The position numbers were made by a program, and so were the translations under genes. Positions 10,362 to 20,037 of a stretch of 64,000 bases of DNA are shown here, in pieces. Numbering within the stretch: position 1 is the stretch's first letter; each line of letters opens with the position of its first letter. The notes under the pieces are model-generated. The model ran no database searches. It was not told the origin of the DNA and saw only the letters and a list, made by a program, of their open reading frames with translations. Origin of the DNA: Costus lasius (Eukaryota > Streptophyta > Magnoliopsida > Zingiberales > Costaceae); assembly GCA_027563935.2 (NCBI GenBank), contig CM050453.2, positions 86,836,665-86,900,664 on the forward strand, read 5' to 3'.

Positions 10362-12854
10362 ATGGCTAGAACTCCATGCTTCTTCCCCTTGCGCCTGTCA
10401 CTTCTCTGCTTCTTCTTCTTTGCACTTCACCAGGTCGCTCTCCAAGCATCTGACACAATCTATGCAAACCAATCTCTCTCGGGAAACCAGAAAATAACCT
10501 CCATACAAGGCAACTTCGTGCTGCGCTTCTTCAAACCCCAAAACAGCTCCTCCAACAACTACTACATAGGCATCTTGTACAACAACATCCCCGTGCTCAC
10601 CCCTGTCTGGGTGGCCAACAGGGAAATCCCGGTCACAGACCCCACAATGTCGGAGCTCAAAATCGCCGATGACGGTAACCTGGTACTCCTCAACCGATCC
10701 AAGGCAATAGTTTGGTCCACTAACGCAAGCATCCCCTACAACTCCGCGGTTGCTGTGATCCTAACTGGCGACGGGAACCTTCAGCTGAGAGAATCGTCCA
10801 ATTCCACCCTCGTCTTCTGGCAAAGCTTCGATCACCCCACCGACACTTGGCTCCCTGGAGCCAGGCTTGGGATCAACAAGGTCACTAACCAGGCACAACG
10901 CCTCATAGCCTGGCGGAGCAAGCTCGACCCAGCTCCCGGCATCTTCTCCTGCGAGATTGATCCGATCAGCAAAAACCAGTACTTGTTGTTGAAGAACATG
11001 TCTAATATATATTGGAAGAGCGGAGTCTGGAACGGCCGCTACTTTGATTCACTTCCCGAGATGGACCCGAAGTATTACTTCGACTTCCAATTTGTTACAA
11101 CTCAAGTAGAGAGCTATTTCACGTACACCGTCAAGCAGCCTAACTTTAAGACCAGAGCTGTACTAGATTATGATTCAGGCCAGATTCAGCAGTCGTTTTG
11201 GTTTGAAGAAAGAAAATCCTGGATTCCCTTCTGGGCTCAGCCAAGAAACAAATGTTCAGTGTTCGCTCTCTGCGGGCGTTTCGGTAGTTGCAACGAAAAC
11301 ACCACGCCCTTTTGCCACTGCGTTGAAGGTTTCAGGGTGAAGTCTCCAACTGATTGGGAATTTGGCGATAGAAGAGCAGGGTGCGTGAGGAGTACTCCAC
11401 TACAGTGCGGTCGAAACGGGTTAGCCAATTCGGATGAGGATGGATTCTTTGAGATGCCAAGCATGAGACTTCCTGATAAACCGCAGGCTCTAGCCATGGT
11501 TGGGAGTCAGGAAGAATGTGAATTGGCTTGCCTCAACAACTGCTCATGTAATGCCTACTCCTACAACTCTACTGGATGCTTTGTTTGGTACGGGGAGTTG
11601 CTCAATCTTCAAGAACAATACTATCGAGCAGATGCAGGCACGCTTTACCTGCGCCTCGCTGCCTCCGAGCTACAGATTTCAGACGAACCCCGCAAGAAGG
11701 GAGAGGTGGCATGGTTCATCATTGCTTTTGCTGGGGCAGCTCTCACGGTTTCTTTATCTATCGTTTGGATCGTTGTAAAGAAGCGCCGGAGGAGTGAGAT
11801 GACGAATAAATCAAAGGCCTTGAAGGGTTCTCTGGTGTCGTTTACATTTGGCGAGTTGCAGCGTGCCACCAAAAATTTCTCAGAGAAGCTCGGTGGCGGC
11901 AGCTTCGGGTGCGTGTTCAAGGGCTCATTGCCTGGTGCAGTGACTATAGCTGTGAAGAAGCTCCAAGGGTTTCACCAGGGGGAGAAGCAGTTCCGCATGG
12001 AGGTGAGCACAATCGGCACAATTCAGCACGTCAACCTCGTTCGTCTTCTTGGATTTTGTTCACGAGGATCCAATAGATTGCTGGTATACGAGTTCATGCC
12101 TAGAGGTTCTCTCGACACTCAATTGTTTTCTGATAATTCGATTGCCTTGGACTGGAAGAGAAGGTACCAAATTGCAATCGGAACAGCGAGAGGCTTAGCC
12201 TACCTCCACGAGCAATGCAGGGACTGTATTATACATTGCGATATAAAGCCGGAGAACATTCTGTTGGATGCTTCCTTCGTCCCCAAAGTGGCAGATTTTG
12301 GACTGGCGAAGCTCGTGGGACGTGACTTCAGCCGAGTTCTGACGACCTTGAGGGGCACTCGCGGATATCTTGCGCCAGAGTGGATCACCGGCGTGGCAAT
12401 CTCCTCAAAGGCTGATGTATATAGCTACGGAATGACGCTGTTTGAAATCATAACAGGGAGGAGAAACTCGTCGCAGACAGAGCATAGCGGTGGCATTGGT
12501 AGGTTTTTGCCTAGTCTGGTGGCGAGCAAACTTATCGCGGGAGAAGTGGAATGCGTGCTGGATGAGAAGTTGGGAGGCGATGCCGACTTGGAAGAGGTGG
12601 AAAGAGTTTGTAGAGTTGCGTGTTGGTGCGTTCAGGATGAAGAGAGTTGCAGGCCGACGATGGGGCAGGTTGTTCAGATACTTGAGGGCATTGTGGAAGT
12701 GAACATGCCTCCGATTCCCAGGTCTTTGTTGCAGTCTGCTGAAATCCCAGAGCCCATTAATTTCCTTTTGGACAGTTTTTCAAATCAAAGCTTCAACACT
12801 GCCTCGAGTACTTCTCTTACCAAAAGCAACGAATCATCAAGTTCTAGAGAATGA
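10362..12854 (+). CDS. G-type lectin S-receptor-like Ser/Thr protein kinase (SD2 type, At2g19130-like)
   Basis: This intronless frame of 830 codons encodes a plasma-membrane receptor kinase. Order of parts: signal peptide (about 1-29), bulb-type lectin domain (about 31-150, with WVANRE at 83-88), S-locus glycoprotein region with WQSFDHPTDTWLPG at 153-166, PAN/apple domain (about 349-432, with CNNCSCNAY-like cysteines), one transmembrane helix (about 449-472), then the kinase (about 508-780). Kinase landmarks are complete: glycine loop GGGSFG 511-516, AVKK lysine K532, catalytic HCDIKPEN 625-632, DFG 645-647, APEW 671-674. The cysteine before the catalytic aspartate makes it a non-RD kinase, as is common among immune receptors. 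The ATG at 10362 is chosen because its context and signal peptide are shared by both paralogues. A truncated and a frameshifted copy flank it. The ligand is unknown. Confidence 0.95.
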   Translation: MARTPCFFPLRLSLLCFFFFALHQVALQASDTIYANQSLSGNQKITSIQGNFVLRFFKPQNSSSNNYYIGILYNNIPVLTPVWVANREIPVTDPTMSELKIADDGNLVLLNRSKAIVWSTNASIPYNSAVAVILTGDGNLQLRESSNSTLVFWQSFDHPTDTWLPGARLGINKVTNQAQRLIAWRSKLDPAPGIFSCEIDPISKNQYLLLKNMSNIYWKSGVWNGRYFDSLPEMDPKYYFDFQFVTTQVESYFTYTVKQPNFKTRAVLDYDSGQIQQSFWFEERKSWIPFWAQPRNKCSVFALCGRFGSCNENTTPFCHCVEGFRVKSPTDWEFGDRRAGCVRSTPLQCGRNGLANSDEDGFFEMPSMRLPDKPQALAMVGSQEECELACLNNCSCNAYSYNSTGCFVWYGELLNLQEQYYRADAGTLYLRLAASELQISDEPRKKGEVAWFIIAFAGAALTVSLSIVWIVVKKRRRSEMTNKSKALKGSLVSFTFGELQRATKNFSEKLGGGSFGCVFKGSLPGAVTIAVKKLQGFHQGEKQFRMEVSTIGTIQHVNLVRLLGFCSRGSNRLLVYEFMPRGSLDTQLFSDNSIALDWKRRYQIAIGTARGLAYLHEQCRDCIIHCDIKPENILLDASFVPKVADFGLAKLVGRDFSRVLTTLRGTRGYLAPEWITGVAISSKADVYSYGMTLFEIITGRRNSSQTEHSGGIGRFLPSLVASKLIAGEVECVLDEKLGGDADLEEVERVCRVACWCVQDEESCRPTMGQVVQILEGIVEVNMPPIPRSLLQSAEIPEPINFLLDSFSNQSFNTASSTSLTKSNESSSSRE

Positions 12855-13370
12855 ACATCAATCTCTGTGGCATTTCTTGAATTACGTATGCGAGTAATAA
12901 TTAGCAAAAGAGAGTAGTGTACCAAAATATGTGCTCCAGACAAATTAAGCATTGTTATGTTTAAAAAGCATTAGTTACTTCACAAGTTTGGTGGCAGGCT
13001 TAAACGATTCTGACAGCAGAACAGACCATAACAGACAGCATCGCATTTTCTATTCTTTTTTCTCTCTCTTTTCCCTTGTTTTCTTTTTGTTCAATTACAC
13101 CCGCGCTCAAATACAAATCTCGCATACTAACTCTTCCCTTTTACCAGTTTTAGCACCACACAAGTTTCAGTAATGGGTGTTCAAGCACCCAGCAATTGTT
13201 TTGCAGCCCTTGTAAGAAAACAGGCATCTCCTTGCTCCAGATATGATTTCATAAACTTCAATTCTTAGATTATAGATTTAGGAACATAGAATCCCATGTA
13301 TACTAGATTATCTTAAATGAAAGATTGTATTTAATTGGACAAAAGTAATCCTATGTATTTGTTTGACAAT

Positions 13371-13572
13371 TCTATGAAGTATGTTGGAAATGTTATTTTG
13401 AGTCATAACCGTACACTAAAATATGTATTATATATACTAGGATTCAAATTCAATTTACTATTAGTAAATATTCTGTGAAATATGTTGGAAATGATATTTT
13501 GAGTCATAACCTTACACTAAAGTATATATCATATATTCTAAAATTCAAATTCAATTTACTATTAGTAAATAA
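13371..13572. repeat. Two-copy tandem repeat, 101-base period, in a copia fragment
   Basis: The unit starting 'tctatgaagtatgttggaaa' at 13371 is repeated at 13472 ('tctgtgaaatatgttggaaa'). The second copy runs into the copia-like frame. Confidence 0.75.
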
Positions 13573-13720
13573 GCTTGCAAATATTGAAAATATCAAATTT
13601 GAGTTCTACCATTCACCTTGTATTGTGCATGACCTAAAGAATAATGAACCATTGGCTATAAGACATGGAGTTGGAAGATTATATGTTCTTAACAAGTCAT
13701 GTTTTGTAATTCATATTTAG
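13475..13720 (+). pseudogene. Ty1/copia pol fragment (GAG-pre-integrase region)
   Basis: The frame reads like the stretch before copia integrase: a 'KFKFNLLLVNKLA' segment, then 'IVHDLKNNEPLAI', then 'GRLYVLN'. This is the order seen in the GAG-pre-integrase domain. There is no zinc finger or integrase core after it. The fragment ends where the gypsy-type LTR-like block begins at about 13706, so it is a short relic trapped next to another element. Confidence 0.7.
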
Positions 13721-14440
13721 TATGATTGTTGTTTTACCTTAGATTAGTTAAAGTTGATTTTAGATGATAATGTGCTTTTAATTGATTATATTTGATTTAT
13801 TACATGTTATGGGGGTTAAGACATAGACTAAAAGGTAACTCATAACCCAAAATACACTAGTTGAACCTATAAGGACTAGACTACGAAACTAGCTAGGTTA
13901 TCGAATTTACTTAGTGGAACTAGATTTACATGTGATATTTTAAATCTTTTAGCTAAATTGCCTTGGAAACTAGGATATGGATTGAAGATGATTTCTAGTT
14001 TTGGAACCCTAAAATCAACTTTATAATCATTAGACTATAAAAATAGCTAAGTTACATGGGGATAAAAAAAATCTACACTTGTACTTAATGATGTTAATTT
14101 GGATTAATAATCAAAGTGACAAACAATTATTAGACTAATTAAACATTATGATGGGCTACTCAAATGGGGCATCCAATAAATTCAAGTAGATTTTCCTTTT
14201 AACAACCCAAATTAATTTACTTCATGATTTTATAATATTACTTTTGGAAATTATTATGGTGAAGCCGAATACTCGAACTTCCCTGATATTGGTCATTCTC
14301 TTATTTTTCTCTATTCAAACACTACTTATTGACTATTCAATACGCCTAAATTACATAAGCATAATTAATTGGTACTTAATCTTAGGGTCTCTATGGGATT
14401 GATACTTATTTTATTACTTTAACATTACCATATGTTAGAA
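13706..14440 (+). mobile_element. LTR-like repeat, copy 2 (Tat/Athila-type)
   Basis: Collinear with 3290-4010. The end reads 'tctctatgggattgatactt' then 'attttattacttt', like the 3' end of Tat/Athila LTRs. A short distance downstream (about 14454-14475) is a degenerate primer-binding-site region, and a gypsy gag relic starts at about 15077. The order LTR, PBS, gag on the plus strand supports a decayed 5' LTR. Confidence 0.6.
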
Positions 14441-15061
14441 AAATGTGTCAAAATTTTTGTGTTGTTGTAGGAAACTCTATACAAATTAATATCAATAAAA
14501 ATAGTCAGAGTGTGAGACTAGGAATTATTTCTCATCCTTACCCTAAATTTTTTTTTCTTATATTTGTCTTTATAATTTTATAAAGTTTTCTAAATTTCTT
14601 CCTAAATTATTTTATTTTTCACAACCCATGATTGTAATCACCAAAAGTAAAAATTTTAAAATTTTTATTTTTGTTACTTCCTATAATTTTTTATTATTAT
14701 TGAGTTATTTGCAACCTTCTGTAATTGTTGAGTAATTTTCTAAATTTGTTATTTACAATCACAATTGGTGATAATTCTCCGCACTTTTATTTACCATAGT
14801 GCTTAGGAATAAAATAGAAATTTTATTATAGTTTTGTTATTCTTGTAATTTATTATCTTCTGGGATTTTTTAGATTTTTAAAAAAATTATTTTAAATTCA
14901 TGGTTTGATACAAAATAAAAGTAAAAAATATAATAATAATAATAATATATTTTTGAATCACTTCTATTTCTTAATATTTTGTTAGGTCAGGACCACTCCT
15001 TAACTATGAACGTACTTGTAAAAATCGTAGGAGAATAAAATTCTCAGAAACTTTGTAGGGA

Positions 15062-15540
15062 ACTATCTCTGAAAATATGGAGTATACATCTCTAAGAGAT
15101 TTTACAGCTCCTAATCTTAATGGTTTGCATTTTAGTATAGCTAAACCTAACGTAGAAGCAAATAACTTTGAACTTAAGCCATCACTTTTAACTATGATTC
15201 AACTACATCCATTTAGTGGATTTCTTCTTAAAGATCCAAAATATGCATTTACATATATTTTTAGAATACTGCGATACTATTAAAATTAATGGAGTTTTTA
15301 TTGATCCTTTAAACCACAGGTTGTTTCCTTTCTTACTCAAAGATAGAGCAAGAGTTTGCCTTCACTATTTACTAAGGGAATCTATTACTATATGGGAGTA
15401 GCTCTCTCAACCTTTTCTTCAAAAGTAATTTTTCCTAGCAAGACAATTCAATTGAGGAACCAAATCATCATTTATTGTCAAAAAGATAGAGAATTATTGT
15501 ATGAAACCTAAAATCAATTCAAGGAAACCTTGCCATACAA
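15062..15540 (+). pseudogene. Degenerate Ty3/gypsy (Tat/Athila) gag
   Basis: The plus strand encodes a recognisable gypsy gag core spread over shifted frames. The frame from 15077 gives 'SLRDFTAPNLNGLHFSI' and 'ANNFELKPSLLTMIQ'. After a frameshift near 15220, the second frame gives 'FLEYCDTIKINGV', then 'LFPFLLKDRARV' and 'SITIWE', followed by a stop and more gag-like residues ('LRNQI'-type region around 15450-15530). The order matches the capsid region of Tat/Athila gag proteins, such as the family motif around 'FLEICDTFKING'. At least one frameshift and several stops make it non-functional. Confidence 0.8.
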
Positions 15541-16594
15541 ATCGGCGGCCACAATGAAAGAAAATCAAGGATTGATAATTCCTTCTAGAGCACAGCTGAG
15601 TAACTACATATTGCTACCTGGGGAGACCTCCAAAGGCATCGACTTCCACGAGTGAGATTCCATCTAGCAAGAGAATTTCAAAAGGAGCGAGAGATGACTT
15701 CCTTCTCTTCTCCTCTCAGACGATCTTCTCCAACGACGACGGGGAACAGGCGAAGAGAGGAAATTACTGTAGTGAGGACCTTGTGTTGAGGTAAGGAGTT
15801 TTACAAGAGAAGTTATTCTATTAGTTTGATAAAGAGTGAAATTTTCACTTAGATCTATCTTGTTCCTGTTGTTTCTTGGTGTCGACAAGAGAAGTTCTTC
15901 CGCAAAACTCCAGAACGTACGTAGTTACATCGAAGGGCTGAAGGCTTGTGCAGACAATGGCGTGTACAAGTCTTGCCATTGTCCATTCCCCGTATGTGAA
16001 CTTCCATAAAAAAATATATAGAGAGAAAGCGAACGGGGCGTGACACTATACAACATAATCTCTTGCGATCATCTAGTGGTGGAAAGTTCGATAGATCAAA
16101 AGCTTTAACATATTCTATTCATAGGGTTTAGGGTTTAGGGTTTAGGGTTTAGGATGTCCACTATTTGGATCAATCGAAGAAAAAGATCTAAACCAAATCA
16201 AAATTTTTAGTTTAGTTTAGTTTTAATCTAAACTAATTTAGTTTGATTAAGTTAAAAAAAAAATTAGTTCAATTTATAGTTTAGCACCAAAATTTTAGGT
16301 TAAATTGATTAAATTAAAATTTAAATAATTATTTTTTATAAAAAATATTTATATTTTTTATAAAAAATATTTATATTTTTTATAAAAAATATAAAAAAAA
16401 TTAATTTAGGTCAACTCAAAGGAAATAAAACTAAATCAAAAAAATTTTATTTCGTTAAAAGTCATGTTTGTTAAAAATCTATTCAGTTAAAAATCTATTA
16501 AGAAATGAGTTTGTCCTAAATCAGTTGGTTTTGGGTTGCGTTGACTAGATTGAACACCTTATAAAGATATGTTTTTTGTAAGAAAGTAAAAGCG
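15541..16594. other. Intergenic DNA with an interstitial telomere-like tract and a MITE-like AT block
   Basis: No gene is supported; the open frames at 15664-16046 (minus) match nothing recognised. At 16123-16153 there are four TTTAGGG units, the plant telomere repeat. At about 16150-16561 an AT-rich block has weakly matching ends (TAGGATGTCCA and, inverted, TAAGGTGTTCA), reminiscent of hAT MITE termini, and an inner 24-base tandem repeat of 'tttttataaaaaatatttat' type. No target-site duplication was found, so that block is tentative. Confidence 0.4.
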
Positions 16595-17056
16595 TGACAG
16601 TCGGGGAAAAGATGGTGGCAACGCATACGGAGGCTAATAGAGAACCAATAAGCCTACCATATAATATATTTAAAATGAAAATAAGGTGCCATAATTTTTG
16701 TGGCAGAAAAAAAAAATCGAAGCCAATATTACACCAGGCCCTCTATCTATAAAAAAAATTAAAAATCTTAGAAGTAATCATACGCGAGCAAAGATTTGCC
16801 ACTCTCAAAGCAGCGGAGATGGTGGAGAAGCCCTTTTTCAATGAACAAAAGATTTCCCTAAATTCTACTTCCTTAGTCGTCCAACGATTACGACTAGAGA
16901 GAAAAATCACAAGTCAAGCTCTTACTGGTTCATGCATTCATAACATTCCGAATAAGAATAATAATCAAATCTCAACGATGAGGATGAAATTAACTACCCG
17001 TTTCGTTCTTCCTTTAAATCAATGTAGCTCTCAAGTTTTTGTTTTCCTTAGCAGCC

Positions 17057-19555
17057 ATGGCTAGAACTCCATGCTTCGTCCCCGTGCGCCTGCCCCTTCT
17101 CCTATTCTTTATCTCCTTTGCACTTCACCAAGTCCCTCTTCAAGCATCTGACACAATCGCTGCAAAGCAATCTCTCTAGGAGACCAGAAGATAACCTCCG
17201 AAAATGGCACCTTCGTGCTGCGCTTCTTCACACCCCCAAACAGCCCCTTCAACAACTACTACGTAGGCATTTTGTACAACAAGATCTCCATGCTCACCCC
17301 TGTCTGGGTAGCCAACAGGGAAATTCCGGTGGCAAACCCCACAACGTCGGAGCTCAAAATCGCTGATGACGGTAACATGGTCCTCCTCAACCGATCCAAG
17401 GCAATCATTTGGTCCACTAACGCAAGCGTCCTCTCCAACTCCGCGGTTGCTGCGATCCTAACCGACGACGGGAACCTTCAGCTGAGGGATGCGTCCAATT
17501 CCAACCTCGTCTTCTGGCAGAGCTTCGATCACCCCACCGACACTTGGCTTCCTGGAGCCAAGCTTGGGCGCAACAAGTTCACTAACCAGCCCCAACGCCT
17601 CGTAGCCTGGCGGAGCAAGGTCGACCCTGCTCCCGGGTTCTTCTCCCTCGAGATGGATTCGATCGGCAAAAACCAGCTCTTGTTGTTGTGGAACATGTCT
17701 AATATATATTGGAAGAGCGGAGTCTGGAACGGCCGCTTCTTTGCTTCACTTCCCGAGATGGACATGAACGCCAAGTTTTTCTTCGACTACCAATTTGTTA
17801 CCACTCAAATAGAGAGCTATTGGACGTTCACCGTCAAGAAGCCTAACTTTACGACCAGAGCTGTAATAGATTATGATTCAGGCCAGATTCAGCAGTCGTT
17901 TTGGTTAGAAGAAGGAAAATCCTGGATTCCCTTCTGGGTTCTGCCCAGAAACAAATGTTCAGTGTTCACTCTCTGCGGGCCATTCGGTAGTTGCAAAGAA
18001 AACACCACGCCCTCTTGCAACTGCGTTGAAGGTTTCACGGTGAAGTCTCCAACTGATTGGCAATTTGGCGATAGAAGAGCAGGGTGCGTGACAAGTACTC
18101 CGTTACAGTGCGGGCAAAATGGGTTAGCCAATTCGGATAAGGATGGATTCTTTAAGATGCCAAGCATGAGGCTTCCTGATAAACCGCAGGCTCTAGCCAT
18201 GGTTGGGAGTCGGGAAGAATGTGAATTGGCTTGCTTCAACAACTGCTCATGTAACGCCTACTCCTACAACTCTACTGGATGCTTTGTTTGGCACGGGGAG
18301 TTGCTCAATCTTCAAGAACAATACTATCAAGCAGATGCAGGCACGCTTTACCTGCGTCTCGCTGCCTCCGAACTAGAGATCTCAGACGAACCCCGCAAGA
18401 AGGGAGAGGTGGCATGGTTCATCATTGCTATTGCTGGGGCAGCTCTCACGGTTTCTTTAGCTATCGTTTGGATCGTTGTAAAGAAGCTCCCAAGGAGTGA
18501 GATGACGAATAAATCAAAGGCCTTGGAGGGTTCTCTGGTGTCGTTTACATTTGGCGAGTTGCAGCGTGCCACCAAAAATTTCTCGGAGAAGCTCGGTGGC
18601 GGCAGCTTCGGGTCGGTGTTCAAGGGCACATTGCCTGGCGCAGTGATTATAGCTGTGAAGAAGCTCCAAGGCTTTCATCAGGGGGAGGAGCAGTTCCGCA
18701 CGGAGGTGAGCACAATCGGCACCATTCAGCACGTCAACCTCGTTCGTCTTCTTGGATTTTGTTCACAAGGATCCAACAGGTTGCTGGTGTACGAGTTCAT
18801 GTCTCGAGGTTCTCTCGACAATCAATTGTTTTCTAATACTTGGATTGCCTTGGACTGGGAGAGAAGGTACCAGATTGTACTCGGAACAGCGAGAGGCTTA
18901 GCCTACCTCCACGAGCAATGCAGGGACTGCATTATACATTGCGACATAAAGCTGGAGAACATTCTGCTGGATGCTTCATTCGTCCCCAAAGTGGCAGATT
19001 TTGGCTTGGCGAAACTCGTGGGACGGGACTTCAGCCGAGTTCTGACGACCATGAGGGGCACTCCTGGATACCTTGCGCCGGAGTGGGTCACCGGCGTGGC
19101 TATCTCTGCGAAAGCTGATGTGTATAGCTATGGAATGATGCTGTTTGAAATCATAACAGGGAAGAGACACTTGGAGAAGACAGAGGATGGTTGTAGCAGT
19201 GGTGCTTGGTTTTTGCCTTGTTTGGTGGCTAGCAAACTTATTGGGAGGGAAGTGGAATGCGTGCTGGATGAGAAGTTGGGAGGCGATGCCGACCTGGAAG
19301 AGGTGGAAGGAGTTTGTAGAGTTGCCTGTTGGTGCGTTCAAGATGAAGAGAGTTGCAGGCCGACAATGGGAATCGGAGGTTCTCGAAGGCATTGTGGACG
19401 TGAACATGCCTCCGATTCCCAGGTCTTTATTGCAGTATGCTGAAATCCCAGAGCCCATTAATTTCTTTTTGGACAGTTGTTCAAATCAAAGCTCCAACAC
19501 TGCCTCGAGTACTTGTCTTACCAAAAGCAACAAATCATCGAGTTGTAGAGAATGA
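17057..19555 (+). pseudogene. Frameshifted paralogue of the G-type lectin receptor kinase
   Basis: This is a tandem duplicate of 10362-12854, collinear from about 16595 through the 3' flank near 19660. The conserved start ATG is at 17057 with an intact signal peptide. One base is missing near 17177 relative to the intact gene, which puts TAG at 17177-17179. From there the other frame runs open to 19443 through lectin, PAN, transmembrane and kinase domains. A second deletion of 5 bases at about 19371-19380, in the last kinase subdomain, shifts the frame so that it ends at 19441-19443. The original C-terminal tail resumes in another frame and ends at 19555. The catalytic loop reads HCDIKLEN, with leucine replacing the usual proline, but lysine, aspartates and asparagine are kept. 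It could still give a truncated protein from an internal start, but as a receptor it looks dead. Confidence 0.88.
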
Positions 19556-20037
19556 ACATCAATCCCCGTGGCATTTCTTGAATTACGTGTGCGAGTACTA
19601 ATTAGGAAAAGAGAGTAGTGAACCAAAAAGTGTGCTTCAGATAAATAAAGCATTGTTATTTTTAAGTGACTTCAACACAATGCATCTATGCAAACGTGCC
19701 CAGCCTAAAAAAAGGGTATCATTGGTACAATAAAATGCTAAATGCGGTCATCATGCTGACTGGTGCAAGAATGTCAAACCAGAATCACATGTGCCCTCAT
19801 TGCATGATTCAATGAATATTACATCAAACATTTGATAGTTGATAACATCTTATAGTTCCATGGTATTTATTATCCAATACCAACAGCACAAGCATATTCC
19901 TGATGAAGAAATCCACACAGACAGACATCACAGCAATGAACATAATATCCTAATGACAGTTCTACATAATTGGATATTTGATCTTCCCATATTGGTTACT
20001 GCAACAACAAAAGCACCAAAGAGAACTCATCGGATTC

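Noticed and set aside
13475..13720. Independent small gene
   Set aside because: Residues match the copia GAG-pre-integrase region, so it is a transposon relic.
16123..16153. Chromosome end
   Set aside because: Only four telomere units, surrounded by ordinary intergenic sequence and genes on both sides.
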